From NCBI GenBank assembly GCA_024239015.1, contig JANBVM010000008.1, forward strand, positions 1-33,625: a stretch of 33,625 bases of DNA. Direction: 5' to 3'. Position 1 is the first letter of the stretch; each line of letters starts with the position of its first letter. The position numbers and the translations under genes were made by a program. Shown here piece by piece: positions 25,181 to 33,625 of the stretch. The notes under the pieces are model-generated. The model saw only the letters and a program-made list of their open reading frames with translations. It did no database searches and was not told the DNA's origin. Source of the stretch: Patescibacteria group bacterium. GTDB lineage: Bacteria > Patescibacteriota > Minisyncoccia > Minisyncoccales > JANBVM01.

Positions 25181-25210
25181 ATTATATCAAAAACGCTTTT
25201 ACTTTTACAA
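25181..25210 (-). promoter_or_regulatory. promoter with -10 immediately upstream of the 23929-25176 gene
   Basis: Minus strand TTGTAA (25205-25210), 18-bp spacer, TATAAT (25181-25186), then AAAGATGATG. Confidence 0.5.
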
Positions 25211-25286
25211 TAAGAAATTCCAGGCAGATAGAATCAAAAACTTATTTTGACGATAATCCTTATAGAGATTTTTCTTCATCTCATTT

Positions 25287-25311
25287 AAAAATCGCCAAAA
25301 AGGCGATTTTC
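25287..25311 (-). terminator. intrinsic terminator after alaS
   Basis: aaaatcgcc-aaaaa-ggcgatttt perfect 9-bp stem, T-rich on the minus strand. Confidence 0.8.
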
Positions 25312-25338
25312 TCTTGCTGCACACAGAAATGTCTACCT

Positions 25339-27213
25339 TTACTCAAGAATCGCTTTAATTCTTCTTATGCCAGAAGCTACTGATTCCTCTTTTGTTATTT
25401 TAAAGTGACCTAAATCTTTTGTATTTTTAACATGAGGTCCACCACAGAACTCTTTACTAAAAATATTTCCTTTATCATCCTCAGCAAGATATACAGATAC
25501 AATATCACTGTACTTAACTCCAAATTCCATTTCAGCACCAATATTTTCTGCTTCTTCCTTTGACATCTCTTTCTTTATCATGTTTAATCCTTCTTTAATT
25601 TTTTGGTTCACCAAATCCTCTATTTTCTTCAATTCTTCAGTAGTCATTTTTTTTGAGTGCGAAAAATCAATACGCAGTCTTTCTGAAGTAATGTTGCTGC
25701 CTCTTTGTTTAACCTGGGGACCCAAAATCTTTTGCAGAGCTGCCAAGAGTAAGTGATGAGCAGTATGAAGCTTTACCGTTTCCTCTTTTGTATCAGCTAA
25801 ACCACCTTTGAATTTCTTATCGGCACTTGTCCTAGACATCTTTTGATGTTTTTGAAACTCTTTTCTAAAACCTTCTTCATCTACTTTGATTCCTTTTTCT
25901 TTAGCCAAATCAAGAGTCATTTCCAAAGGAAAACCATAGGTTTGGTAAAGATCAAATGCCCCCCTACCCGATATGAGTCCTCCTGCTTTAACGCTTATTT
26001 TTTCAAAGACTTTCAAACCTTTCTCAAGGGTTTCTCTAAACTTATCTTCCTCCTCCTTAATAGTTTCTTCTATAAGAGATTTGTTTTGGACAATTTCAGG
26101 GTAATCGTCAGCATAACTCTGAACGATGGGATTAATAAGGGAGACAAGGGATCCCTTTGACATTTTAAGCGTGTCGGCGTGACGTACTGCTCTTCTTACG
26201 AGCCTTCTTATAAAATAACCTCTCTCTACATTAGAAGGCCTTACGCCATCTGCAATCATAAAGGAGGCAGCTCTCATGTGATCAGCTATTATTCTGAAAG
26301 ATTCTTTGCCTTCACCCCCATAATCTATTCCAGACAGATCTTCCATTTTTTTAATAATGGAAGAGAGCAGGTCTATTTCAAAAATATCTGGACTATTGTT
26401 TGCTGCAGCTGTAATCCTTTCTAATCCTCCGCCAAAATCAACATTTTTCTGCAAAAGTTTATCAAAACTTCCATTTTCATTTTTCTTGTATTCCATAAAA
26501 ACAGAGTTCCCTATCTCAAGAAAGCGGCCGCAGTTGCAGTTCGGATGACAATATTTACCGAATTTAGAATCATGTTCAACTTCTACGAATTCATAAAATA
26601 CTTCAGAGTCAGGGCCACCTGGTTCTCCTGAGGGCATATTTTCTGGAAGTCCTGATCTGCTCCACCAGTTTTTACTTGAATCATAATAAAAAATTCTTCC
26701 ACCTTGCATGCCGAGTTTAGCACCCTGTTTTGAATTCAAAAGCTCTACATCTTTTGCCTTGACTCCTTTTTCAGCAAAAAGTTCCTTCCAAATTGCTACC
26801 GATTCATCGTCTCTGGGAATATTGTTATTCGGATCTCCTGAAAACACAGTAATATAGAGTCTATTTGGGTCTAAGTTAACTTCTTTAGTTAAAAATTCAA
26901 AGAACCAGGATAACTGTTCCTCTTTAAAATAATCACCCAACGACCAATTACCCAACATTTCAAAAAAAGTAGTATGGCGATTATCACCCACCTCTTCAAT
27001 ATCTTCAGCCCGAAAACATTTCTGAGAATTAACAAGTCTTTTACCCAAAGGATGGGGCTGACCTAAAAGGTAAGGAATAAGCGGTTGCATTCCGGATCCG
27101 GTAAATAGCGTAGTTGGGTCTTTCTCGGGAACCAAAGAAGCAGAGGGGATAATTATGTGCCCCCTCTGCTCAAAAAACTTTAGAAATTTTTCTCTTAATT
27201 CTCTTGAAGTCAT
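25339..27213 (-). CDS. alaS: alanyl-tRNA synthetase lacking the C-terminal C-Ala domain
   Basis: LREKFLKFFEQRGHIIIPSASLVPEKDPTTLFTGSGMQPLIPYLLG, CFRAEDIEEVGDNRHTTFFEMLGNWSLGDYFK, LHTAHHLLLAAL, EFCGGPHV; ends soon after the editing domain (624 aa). Confidence 0.95.
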   Translation of the reverse strand: MTSRELREKFLKFFEQRGHIIIPSASLVPEKDPTTLFTGSGMQPLIPYLLGQPHPLGKRLVNSQKCFRAEDIEEVGDNRHTTFFEMLGNWSLGDYFKEEQLSWFFEFLTKEVNLDPNRLYITVFSGDPNNNIPRDDESVAIWKELFAEKGVKAKDVELLNSKQGAKLGMQGGRIFYYDSSKNWWSRSGLPENMPSGEPGGPDSEVFYEFVEVEHDSKFGKYCHPNCNCGRFLEIGNSVFMEYKKNENGSFDKLLQKNVDFGGGLERITAAANNSPDIFEIDLLSSIIKKMEDLSGIDYGGEGKESFRIIADHMRAASFMIADGVRPSNVERGYFIRRLVRRAVRHADTLKMSKGSLVSLINPIVQSYADDYPEIVQNKSLIEETIKEEEDKFRETLEKGLKVFEKISVKAGGLISGRGAFDLYQTYGFPLEMTLDLAKEKGIKVDEEGFRKEFQKHQKMSRTSADKKFKGGLADTKEETVKLHTAHHLLLAALQKILGPQVKQRGSNITSERLRIDFSHSKKMTTEELKKIEDLVNQKIKEGLNMIKKEMSKEEAENIGAEMEFGVKYSDIVSVYLAEDDKGNIFSKEFCGGPHVKNTKDLGHFKITKEESVASGIRRIKAILE

Positions 27214-27216
27214 CTT

Positions 27217-27726
27217 TTAAGTGTACCTATCTGCAACTACTGAAGCAACATAGGATTCTGGCTTTATTTTAGGTTCAAAACCATTACCCTTAATTAAACC
27301 AACCACTTCTTTTATCATATCTTTGGTATCTCCATTAGCTCCAACATCGGCATGAATATAGCGAAACTGCCAATTACCTCCCTTTTCTAGGTTATCTAGT
27401 TTTTTGTATAACTCTTCTTTAAAGTGCAAAGCCAATTCGCAGGAAATCAAAACCTCTTCTAAAACTCTCTCTTTGAAAGAATAGAACTTACGATTTTTAT
27501 AGCTTATCTTCTTAAGAAAAATTCTACCTCCCTCGCCCACCCTTAACACCACTACGGCCACCGGGAAGTAAGGAATTTCATCGGAAGGAGAGTCACAACC
27601 AACTATAATGTCGTAAAACCTATCTGGCTTTGATTTTATATAAGACAAAATCTCTTCAATGACTTGATTTATATCTAGGTTTCCTACGGTTGGATTATAG
27701 AAATCTCCTTTTAAAATATCTTTCAT
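27217..27726 (-). CDS. YkuK-like (DUF458) predicted RNase H-like protein
   Basis: FYNPTVGNLDINQVIEEILSYIKSKPDRFYDIIVGCDSPS...YFPVAVVVLRVGEGGRIF, IHADVGANGDTKDMIKEVVGLIKGNGFEPKIKPESYVASVVADRYT. Confidence 0.7.
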   Translation of the reverse strand: MKDILKGDFYNPTVGNLDINQVIEEILSYIKSKPDRFYDIIVGCDSPSDEIPYFPVAVVVLRVGEGGRIFLKKISYKNRKFYSFKERVLEEVLISCELALHFKEELYKKLDNLEKGGNWQFRYIHADVGANGDTKDMIKEVVGLIKGNGFEPKIKPESYVASVVADRYT

Positions 27727-27735
27727 AATTTCACA

Positions 27736-27760
27736 AAAAAAGGATTACAGTCCTTCTAAT
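27736..27760 (-). terminator. possible weak terminator after tpiA
   Basis: Minus strand AAGGA-CTGTAA-TCCTTTTTTTG: short 5-bp stem and T-run. Confidence 0.45.
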
Positions 27761-27796
27761 AGGCAGTGTATCTGAAAACAAATGAAAAATCAATCT

Positions 27797-28495
27797 CTAA
27801 CGAAGAGAATCTATGTTTTTAACAATTCTGATAAACTCTTTTGCTCTCAAAGAGGCTCCCCCTATTAAGAGGCCTTGGAATCCAGATTCTTGAATAAACC
27901 CTCTAGCATTTTTAGAACTAACGCTACCTCCGTATAAAATAAGAACTTTGTCTCCCAAGATTCTTTTTATTGAAAGATTAAATTCTGCTGCTTTCTCGGG
28001 AGAAGCTGTTTTACCAGTCCCAATTGCAAAAAGAGGCTCATAAGCTAAAACAATGTTTTTAATCTCTCCTCTTGAGATTCCTTTAAGATCTTTTTTGACC
28101 TGAGATATTTTATCTATACACAGAATGGGTTTTAGTTTCTTCTTTAAAGTTAATTTTAACTTTTTATTAATCATTGTATCGGTCTCAGAAAAATATCTTC
28201 TCCTCTCTGAATGACCAATGATTACATACCTACAACCCAAATCCTTTAACATGTCAGGAGATACCTCTCCGGTAAAAGGTCCCTTTTTTTTCCAAAAACA
28301 ATCTTGCCCACCTGTCTTTATGCTTGTTTCTCGTTTCTTGTTTATTGTTGTTAGGTAAACAAATGGCGGACAAATTACTACCTCTACATTCTTAATATTT
28401 TTAAGCCCCTTTTTTATTAAATCAAAAAGCAATTCTGCTTTTTTAAAAGTCGTGGGATTACACTTCCAGTTCGCAACAATCAACTTTTTATCCAT
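27797..28495 (-). CDS. tpiA: triosephosphate isomerase
   Basis: KLIVANWKCNPTT, TGEVSPDMLKDLGCRYVIIGHSERRRYFSETD, AYEPLFAIGTGKTASPE, ILYGGSVSSKNARGFIQESGFQGLLIGGASL. Confidence 0.96.
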   Translation of the reverse strand: MDKKLIVANWKCNPTTFKKAELLFDLIKKGLKNIKNVEVVICPPFVYLTTINKKRETSIKTGGQDCFWKKKGPFTGEVSPDMLKDLGCRYVIIGHSERRRYFSETDTMINKKLKLTLKKKLKPILCIDKISQVKKDLKGISRGEIKNIVLAYEPLFAIGTGKTASPEKAAEFNLSIKRILGDKVLILYGGSVSSKNARGFIQESGFQGLLIGGASLRAKEFIRIVKNIDSLR

Positions 28496-28498
28496 AAA

Positions 28499-29587
28499 TT
28501 ACTTTAACTGCTTAATCAAATATTTAGTCGCTCTCTCAGGTTCAATTGTTGAGATTTCCATTCTAGTGCCAATTTCAAAACCAGCTGAAATAGCGGTTTT
28601 TGGCAAAATAGTCCAATGCCAATGATAGTGAGGGTGCTCTTTACCGTCACAGGGCGCTGTATGCAAATAAAAATTATATGCTGGATCAGACAGTCCTCTA
28701 TAAAGAGCTTTAAAAGAGGCTCCAAATGCTTCGGATAAATACCATTTTTCTTCCTCACTAGTCTCTTCAAAATATGAAGAGTGTGTTTTCGGGGAAACAA
28801 TAACTTCAAAAGCTGACTTTGATGCAAAAGGACATATTGCTAAGAAATATTTATTTTCAAAAATAATTCTTTTTTTAACTTTCCTCTCCCAGACATTCAT
28901 CTCGCAATAGATGCATTTTCGATTATTCTTCTTATAATATAATTCTGAATTAAAAAGGGCATTCTTTAAATCAATATCAACCAAGGGGGTGGTTATAATT
29001 TGGGAATGAGGGTGAGGCTGGGAAGCACCAGCTTCGACTCCATGATTATGGAATATGGAAATGTAATTGACCAAAGGTTGATTCATTAGATCTAAATATC
29101 TCTGCTGGTAAGCATCAAATACTTCTTTTATCTGGGGCGTTTCTAAATGAGGGAAATGCTTTTCGTGATCTCGAGTTATAACTAGCTCAGCAAATCCAAC
29201 TGCATTCATCTTTTGATAAAATTTACCTTCTTTTTTCTTTTCTAATTTAGGATGAGGCAATAAGGCTGGATATTTATTAGGAATTACAATAGTTGACCAA
29301 TCTTTTGGAACTTCACTCCATATTTTTTTCTTAGGGATTGGTTTTCTATTGCTAAAATTAATTTTTTTACCGTGAGAATAAACTAAAACAGGTTCTTTTT
29401 GTGTTTCAATATTGCAAAAAGGGCAGACCTTTTTAGAGACTTTTATCTTTGCTCTTTTTTCTTTTTTGAAAGATTCAGGTTTTTTAGCTCTGCCAGTAGC
29501 GATTATGACCCAATCCTTTGAAACCAAATCGAACCTTAGCTCAGAAGGAAACTTAATGTGTTTGGCATGTTTAGTTTTTTTTGGCAT
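28499..29587 (-). CDS. galT: galactose-1-phosphate uridylyltransferase-like (HIT superfamily)
   Basis: ELRFDLVSKDWVIIATGRAKKPESF, CPFCNIETQ, FHNHGVEAGASQPHPHSQIITTPLVD, CIYCEMN, HPHYHWHWTILPK. Confidence 0.85.
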   Translation of the reverse strand: MPKKTKHAKHIKFPSELRFDLVSKDWVIIATGRAKKPESFKKEKRAKIKVSKKVCPFCNIETQKEPVLVYSHGKKINFSNRKPIPKKKIWSEVPKDWSTIVIPNKYPALLPHPKLEKKKEGKFYQKMNAVGFAELVITRDHEKHFPHLETPQIKEVFDAYQQRYLDLMNQPLVNYISIFHNHGVEAGASQPHPHSQIITTPLVDIDLKNALFNSELYYKKNNRKCIYCEMNVWERKVKKRIIFENKYFLAICPFASKSAFEVIVSPKTHSSYFEETSEEEKWYLSEAFGASFKALYRGLSDPAYNFYLHTAPCDGKEHPHYHWHWTILPKTAISAGFEIGTRMEISTIEPERATKYLIKQLK

Positions 29588-29619
29588 TTAAGCTTTGGGG
29601 GCCATTTTATCTTGGATTT

Positions 29620-30348
29620 CTATCTGTATTTACCAGTAATCAGATTCCACCTTATCTTCAGTAAATCAATCCCCATTTTCACCATATTTTTTAGCCCCAC
29701 CCTACTATCTGGATCATTAACCCAAGTAACAGGAATTTCTTTTATTTTGTATCCCATTTTTTTGGCAATAACTAAAATTTCAGGATCAAAAGCAAATCTG
29801 TCTATGACACATTTTGGTAGAACATTTTCTACTGCCTTTTTGGTAAATCCTTTAAATCCACATTGGGTATCCCATATCCCAAAAAGACCACTAGTTATTT
29901 GAACCATTAGGTTGAAAATATCACCCGTTATTCTCCTTATTCGGGACTGAGGAACAGCAAGAACAGCTCCTTTTATATCTCTCGAACCTATAACTATATC
30001 AAATCCTTTTTCAAATTCAGGCCACATTTTCTCTACTTGGTCGATTGAAGTTGAGTTATCAGCATCAGTGAAAACTTTATACCTTCCTTTAGCTTCCAGT
30101 AATCCTTGCCTGACAACATAGCCCTTGCCATGATTTTCCTTGTTATCAATTAATCTTAAATTTTCAATCTCAGAAGATAATCCTCTAACAACCCCAGCTG
30201 TATTATCTTTTGATCCGTCACTAACCACTAAAATATCCCAATTGTAGTTTTGGGTTTTTAAATATTTATGAATCTCCCTTAGAGTCTTAGCTATCCTCTT
30301 CTCCTCATTATAGGCAGGGATTATAACTGATAGATGAATTTCTAGCAT
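29620..30348 (-). CDS. family 2 glycosyltransferase (dolichyl-phosphate-glucosyltransferase-like)
   Basis: LSVIIPAYNEEKRIAKTLREIHKYLKTQNYNWDILVVSDGSKDNTAGVV, FTDADNSTSIDQVEKMWPEFEKGFDIVIGSRDIKGA, DTQCGFKGFTKKAVE. Confidence 0.9.
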   Translation of the reverse strand: MLEIHLSVIIPAYNEEKRIAKTLREIHKYLKTQNYNWDILVVSDGSKDNTAGVVRGLSSEIENLRLIDNKENHGKGYVVRQGLLEAKGRYKVFTDADNSTSIDQVEKMWPEFEKGFDIVIGSRDIKGAVLAVPQSRIRRITGDIFNLMVQITSGLFGIWDTQCGFKGFTKKAVENVLPKCVIDRFAFDPEILVIAKKMGYKIKEIPVTWVNDPDSRVGLKNMVKMGIDLLKIRWNLITGKYR

Positions 30349-30380
30349 TTAGTTATTTTATCACAAAAAAGTATAAAACA

Positions 30381-30414
30381 AAAACTACTCAGTAACGAGT
30401 AGCTTTTGTTTAAT
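30381..30414 (-). terminator. hairpin/terminator-like element after map (related to 7761-7794)
   Basis: ctactc-agtaac-gagtag stem; minus-strand T-run GAGTAGTTTTTG. Confidence 0.6.
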
Positions 30415-30434
30415 TTCTTAATTTCTTTTTCCAA

Positions 30435-31181
30435 CTACTGCAAATTTGTCAAAACTTCAGCTCCGTTTTTGGTCATAGCTATTGTATGTTCAAAGTGAGC
30501 TGATAAAGAGCCATCTTCGGTTTCATAGCCAAACCCATCTTTTGATTTTTTTATTTTGTAGTCTCCCATTGTCAACATTGGTTCAATACAAAACACCATA
30601 CCTTCTTTGATCTCAGGACCTGCGTGTCTCTTCCCATAATTTAAGATTTGAGGTTCTTCGTGTAACTTATTTCCAATCCCATGACCACAAAGCTCTCTAA
30701 CAATCCCGAACCCTTGGCTTTCTATAAATCTTTGAATTGTATTTGAAATATCTCCAAAAGTGTTGCCGATTCTAGATTTTTTAATCCCCCTTTTTAAAGC
30801 CTTTTTTGTTGCCTTCAATAACCTGTTCGCCTCAGGCTCAATACCCCCTATCGGTAAAGTAATTGCCATATCAGTATGAAAACCTTTATAGAGAATTCCG
30901 ATATCTATAGACAATATGTCTCCCTCTTTTAATTCTCTTTCAGAAGGAACAGAATGGACAAGCTCATGGTTGACTGCAGTACATAAGGTAGCTGGATAGC
31001 CCTCGTATTCTTTAAAAGAAGGTTTACCGTATTTTAAAATCAGACTCTCTGCGAGTCTGTCTAATTTTTTAGCAGTAATCCCTGGCTCTACTTTTTTTTT
31101 CAATTCCTCCATTATACCAGCCAGAATCTTACCACCTTCTCTCATTATCTTAATTTCTTGGGAGCTTTTAATAGAAATCAT
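30435..31181 (-). CDS. map: methionine aminopeptidase type I
   Basis: SQEIKIMREGGKILAGIMEELKKKVEPGITAKKLD, CTAVNHELVHSVPSERELKEGDILSIDIGILYKGFHTDMAIT, CGHGIGNKLHEEPQILNYG, GMVFCIEPML. Confidence 0.97.
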   Translation of the reverse strand: MISIKSSQEIKIMREGGKILAGIMEELKKKVEPGITAKKLDRLAESLILKYGKPSFKEYEGYPATLCTAVNHELVHSVPSERELKEGDILSIDIGILYKGFHTDMAITLPIGGIEPEANRLLKATKKALKRGIKKSRIGNTFGDISNTIQRFIESQGFGIVRELCGHGIGNKLHEEPQILNYGKRHAGPEIKEGMVFCIEPMLTMGDYKIKKSKDGFGYETEDGSLSAHFEHTIAMTKNGAEVLTNLQ

Positions 31182-31843
31182 TCTATAGCTTTTAATATGT
31201 CCTTAAAAACATCTTCTATGCTCTGCTCACCATTAATTTTTATAAGTCTTCCTTGATCTTGGTAATATTTAATCGACTTCACCACTCGATTCTCATAATA
31301 GTCTAGCCGGCTATTTATGGCTTCGGGTTTATCATCAACACGGGTTATTAATTCTCCACTACATTTATCACAAACTTTTAGATTCTTAAACTCCCCTACC
31401 CAAGGAATTAATTGTCCACACTCCTTACAAATTCTTCTTTTTGTTAATCGATCAAAAGCTTCTTGCCTTGAGACATCGATTAAAATAATGAAGGTGTTTT
31501 CTTTCCTATCTAAAAAACCCAGAAACCTATCAAGTGCTTCAGACTCATTGAGACGACGAGGAAAACCGTCAGCCAGTATTCCCTGGTCTTCTTTAATCTT
31601 ATAGGCAATTTCATACATCCATAAAGTGATTGCTATATCATCAAAAGGTAACCCCCCTTCCTCCATGACTTTCCTTATCCTTTTCCCCATATCGCTATCA
31701 ATTTCAGCCAAATCTCTAAACAGAGACCCTGAATTAATATGAACCAAATTCCCGAAGTGTTTCTTTAGGAGTTCGGCCTGACTTCCTTTGCCTGATCCAG
31801 ATCTACCTATCAGAACAAAATTTGATGGTTTTTTTTGACTCAT
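31178..31843 (-). CDS. adk: adenylate kinase with Cys4 zinc lid
   Basis: FVLIGRSGSGKGSQAELLKKHFGNLVHINSGSLFRDL, LADGFPRRLNESEALDRFL, CKECGQLIPW...CDKCSGELITRVDDKPEAINSRLDYY. Confidence 0.94.
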   Translation of the reverse strand: MSQKKPSNFVLIGRSGSGKGSQAELLKKHFGNLVHINSGSLFRDLAEIDSDMGKRIRKVMEEGGLPFDDIAITLWMYEIAYKIKEDQGILADGFPRRLNESEALDRFLGFLDRKENTFIILIDVSRQEAFDRLTKRRICKECGQLIPWVGEFKNLKVCDKCSGELITRVDDKPEAINSRLDYYENRVVKSIKYYQDQGRLIKINGEQSIEDVFKDILKAIE

Positions 31844-31855
31844 AGTGTCATGTTT

Positions 31856-33133
31856 TTAGAATGTTTCATATTCTCTCATTTCTAATTGAGCTTCTATTTG
31901 CCTCATTGTTTCCAAAACAACAGAAACTATAATTAAGATTGAAGTTCCCCCAATTAAGAAACTAAATGCAGTTATTGCAGTTACGATCTGAATGATTGAG
32001 GGAGTTAAGGCTATTAAGCCTAAAAATAAAGCTCCGACTGGCAAGACTCGGTTGATAACAAATTCCAAAAACTTAGTAGTAGGTTCTCCTGGCCTGATCC
32101 CTGGGATAAAACCACCCATTTTTTGCAGGTTTTTAGAAATTGATTTTGGTTCAAAAGTAATCATGGTATAAAAATATGTAAAAAGAAAAACAGTCGTAAA
32201 GTATAAGATTCCATAGAACAAAGGATTATTAAACAAAGTATTTACGGTAAAAGCAGCTCTTCCCAAAAAACTTTCAGAGCCGCTCAAAAAATTAGCTATC
32301 ATCGGAGGAAAGGTCAAAATCGATAAGGCGAAAATAATTGGCATTACGCCAGCCGGATTAACGCTTAGAGGTAAATAGGTAGAAGCTCCGCCGTAAACCA
32401 ACCTGCCCCTTATTCTTTTAGCATAAGAAACTGGAATATTCCTTCTAGCTTCGTTAATTAAAACAACTCCAGCAATGATAGCCAAAGCCATTGCCGCAAA
32501 CAGTAAATAAGAAGTAAACATTGAAGGGTCATAAGTCGTCACTAGTTGACCTAAGTTGCTTGGGAAATCAGCTATAATTCCAGCAAAAATCAAAAGAGAG
32601 ACACCGTTACCAATACCTTTCTCTGAGATTAACTCTCCTAACCACATTAGGAAAACACTTCCAGCTGTGATTGTAACTACAGCGCCAATTCTGGATAAAA
32701 AATCAAGTTCTCCAATAACGCCTTGACGAGAGAATAAAGTAAGAATTCCAAAAGCCTGAAGTACAGCCAAAGGAACAGTTAAAATTCTTCCGTATTGTTC
32801 GAATTTTTTCTTACCCTCCTCTCCCCCTTCTCGATACATTTCTTCAAGTTTGGGAAAAATCATTGTCAGTAATTGAAGAATAATGGTAGCTGTAATAAAA
32901 GGACCCAAGCCCAGCATGACAATCGAAAGTCTTTCAAGAGCACCTCCTGTAAAAACATTTAAAAGGCCTAACACCTGGAATTGTTCAAAGAAACTTTTTA
33001 GATTTTCAATATTGATTCCAGGAATAGGAATATTGGCCATTATACGAAAAATAGCAAAAATACCCAAAACAAAAAGAATTTTATTTCTTAGGTCCTTTAT
33101 TTTAAATAGTTGAATGAGTTTTCGGTACCACAT
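31856..33133 (-). CDS. secY: preprotein translocase subunit SecY
   Basis: RNKILFVLGIFAIFRIMANIPIPGIN, LNVFTGGALERLSIVMLGLGPFITATIILQLLT, IRGRLVYGGASTYLPLSVNPAGVMPIIFA. Confidence 0.97.
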   Translation of the reverse strand: MWYRKLIQLFKIKDLRNKILFVLGIFAIFRIMANIPIPGINIENLKSFFEQFQVLGLLNVFTGGALERLSIVMLGLGPFITATIILQLLTMIFPKLEEMYREGGEEGKKKFEQYGRILTVPLAVLQAFGILTLFSRQGVIGELDFLSRIGAVVTITAGSVFLMWLGELISEKGIGNGVSLLIFAGIIADFPSNLGQLVTTYDPSMFTSYLLFAAMALAIIAGVVLINEARRNIPVSYAKRIRGRLVYGGASTYLPLSVNPAGVMPIIFALSILTFPPMIANFLSGSESFLGRAAFTVNTLFNNPLFYGILYFTTVFLFTYFYTMITFEPKSISKNLQKMGGFIPGIRPGEPTTKFLEFVINRVLPVGALFLGLIALTPSIIQIVTAITAFSFLIGGTSILIIVSVVLETMRQIEAQLEMREYETF

Positions 33134-33152
33134 CTTAGTTTGCAGCTAACTT

Positions 33153-33584
33153 TTATTTTATAATTCCTCCTGACTTTTTTATTTTATCTTCAGCTAATTT
33201 TGAAACCTGGATCTTTTCAATGGTCAGTTTTTTAGTCAAAGATCCTAAAGCCAAAATCTTAACTTTTGGTAATCTTCCCCTTATTCTACGGATTAATTTC
33301 TTATCAAGCAATGTTTTAGGTGAAACTAAATCTCCTTTTTCAAACTTTTCTTCTAAAATTTTAATGTTAATTATAACAGGTTTTTTCTTCCTAGATTTAA
33401 ACTTATAGCCTCTTAATTTAGGATATTTTTTAATCAATTGACGAATAGGAGGCACCATTTGCCTACCAGCCCTAGATCTTTGTCCTTTCACTCCCCGACC
33501 GGAGTAAGTTCCTCTCTTGCCGCCCCTACCTATTCTTTTATTGGTTTTTCTTTTATGAGTTGGTTTTATTTGATGTAATTGCAT
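33153..33584 (-). CDS. rplO: 50S ribosomal protein L15
   Basis: MQLHQIKPTHKRKTNKRIGRGGKRGTYSGRGVKGQRSRAGRQMVPPIRQLIKKYPKLRGYKFKS; start likely at MQLHQ rather than the upstream Met. Confidence 0.93.
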   Translation of the reverse strand: MQLHQIKPTHKRKTNKRIGRGGKRGTYSGRGVKGQRSRAGRQMVPPIRQLIKKYPKLRGYKFKSRKKKPVIINIKILEEKFEKGDLVSPKTLLDKKLIRRIRGRLPKVKILALGSLTKKLTIEKIQVSKLAEDKIKKSGGIIK

Positions 33585-33625
33585 CATGTAAAATAGCAAA
33601 TGTTATTATTTTTCTTTATCCTTCG

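Noticed and set aside
28516-28827. 103-aa minus-strand ORF in an alternate frame
   Set aside because: Nested inside galT; no family signature.

Overview
The window looks like an AT-rich chromosomal segment of a Candidate Phyla Radiation bacterium (Patescibacteria, probably Parcubacteria/OD1), inferred from protein content and reduced enzyme architectures. Nearly all genes are on the minus strand. Read in the minus direction, blocks include: spc/alpha-type ribosomal genes (rplO-secY-adk-map ... infA-rpmJ-rpsM-rpsK-rpsD-rpoA-rplQ-rplM-rpsI) interrupted by about 6.4 kb of unrelated genes (GT2, galT, tpiA, ykuK-like, alaS, a baseplate-J-like membrane protein); mreB2-holB-frr-rseP-proS-mreB1-gatC-gatA; a tRNA cluster (initiator-like Met, Met, Asp); a degraded accessory island (DUF2779-type nuclease, serine-recombinase C-terminal remnant, 32-bp tandem repeat); and pheS-pheT-gyrB-secE-nusG-rplK-NYN-tmk. 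One gene, a PEGA-domain protein, is on the plus strand. Strongest second-look items: an initiator-like tRNA with a non-canonical elbow, C33 and no GGG:CCC stem; RpoA without an alpha-CTD, ending in a Lys-rich tail that overlaps rplQ; a thymidylate kinase with a degenerate Walker A motif; GyrB with a changed EGDSA motif and ATP-site Asp; a pair of dispersed hairpins differing only by transitions; the island beside tRNA-Asp; and a membrane protein with a HEPN-like RX4H motif. No CRISPR array or complete multi-gene defence system was seen. All family assignments come from motif recognition by eye; no searches were run.
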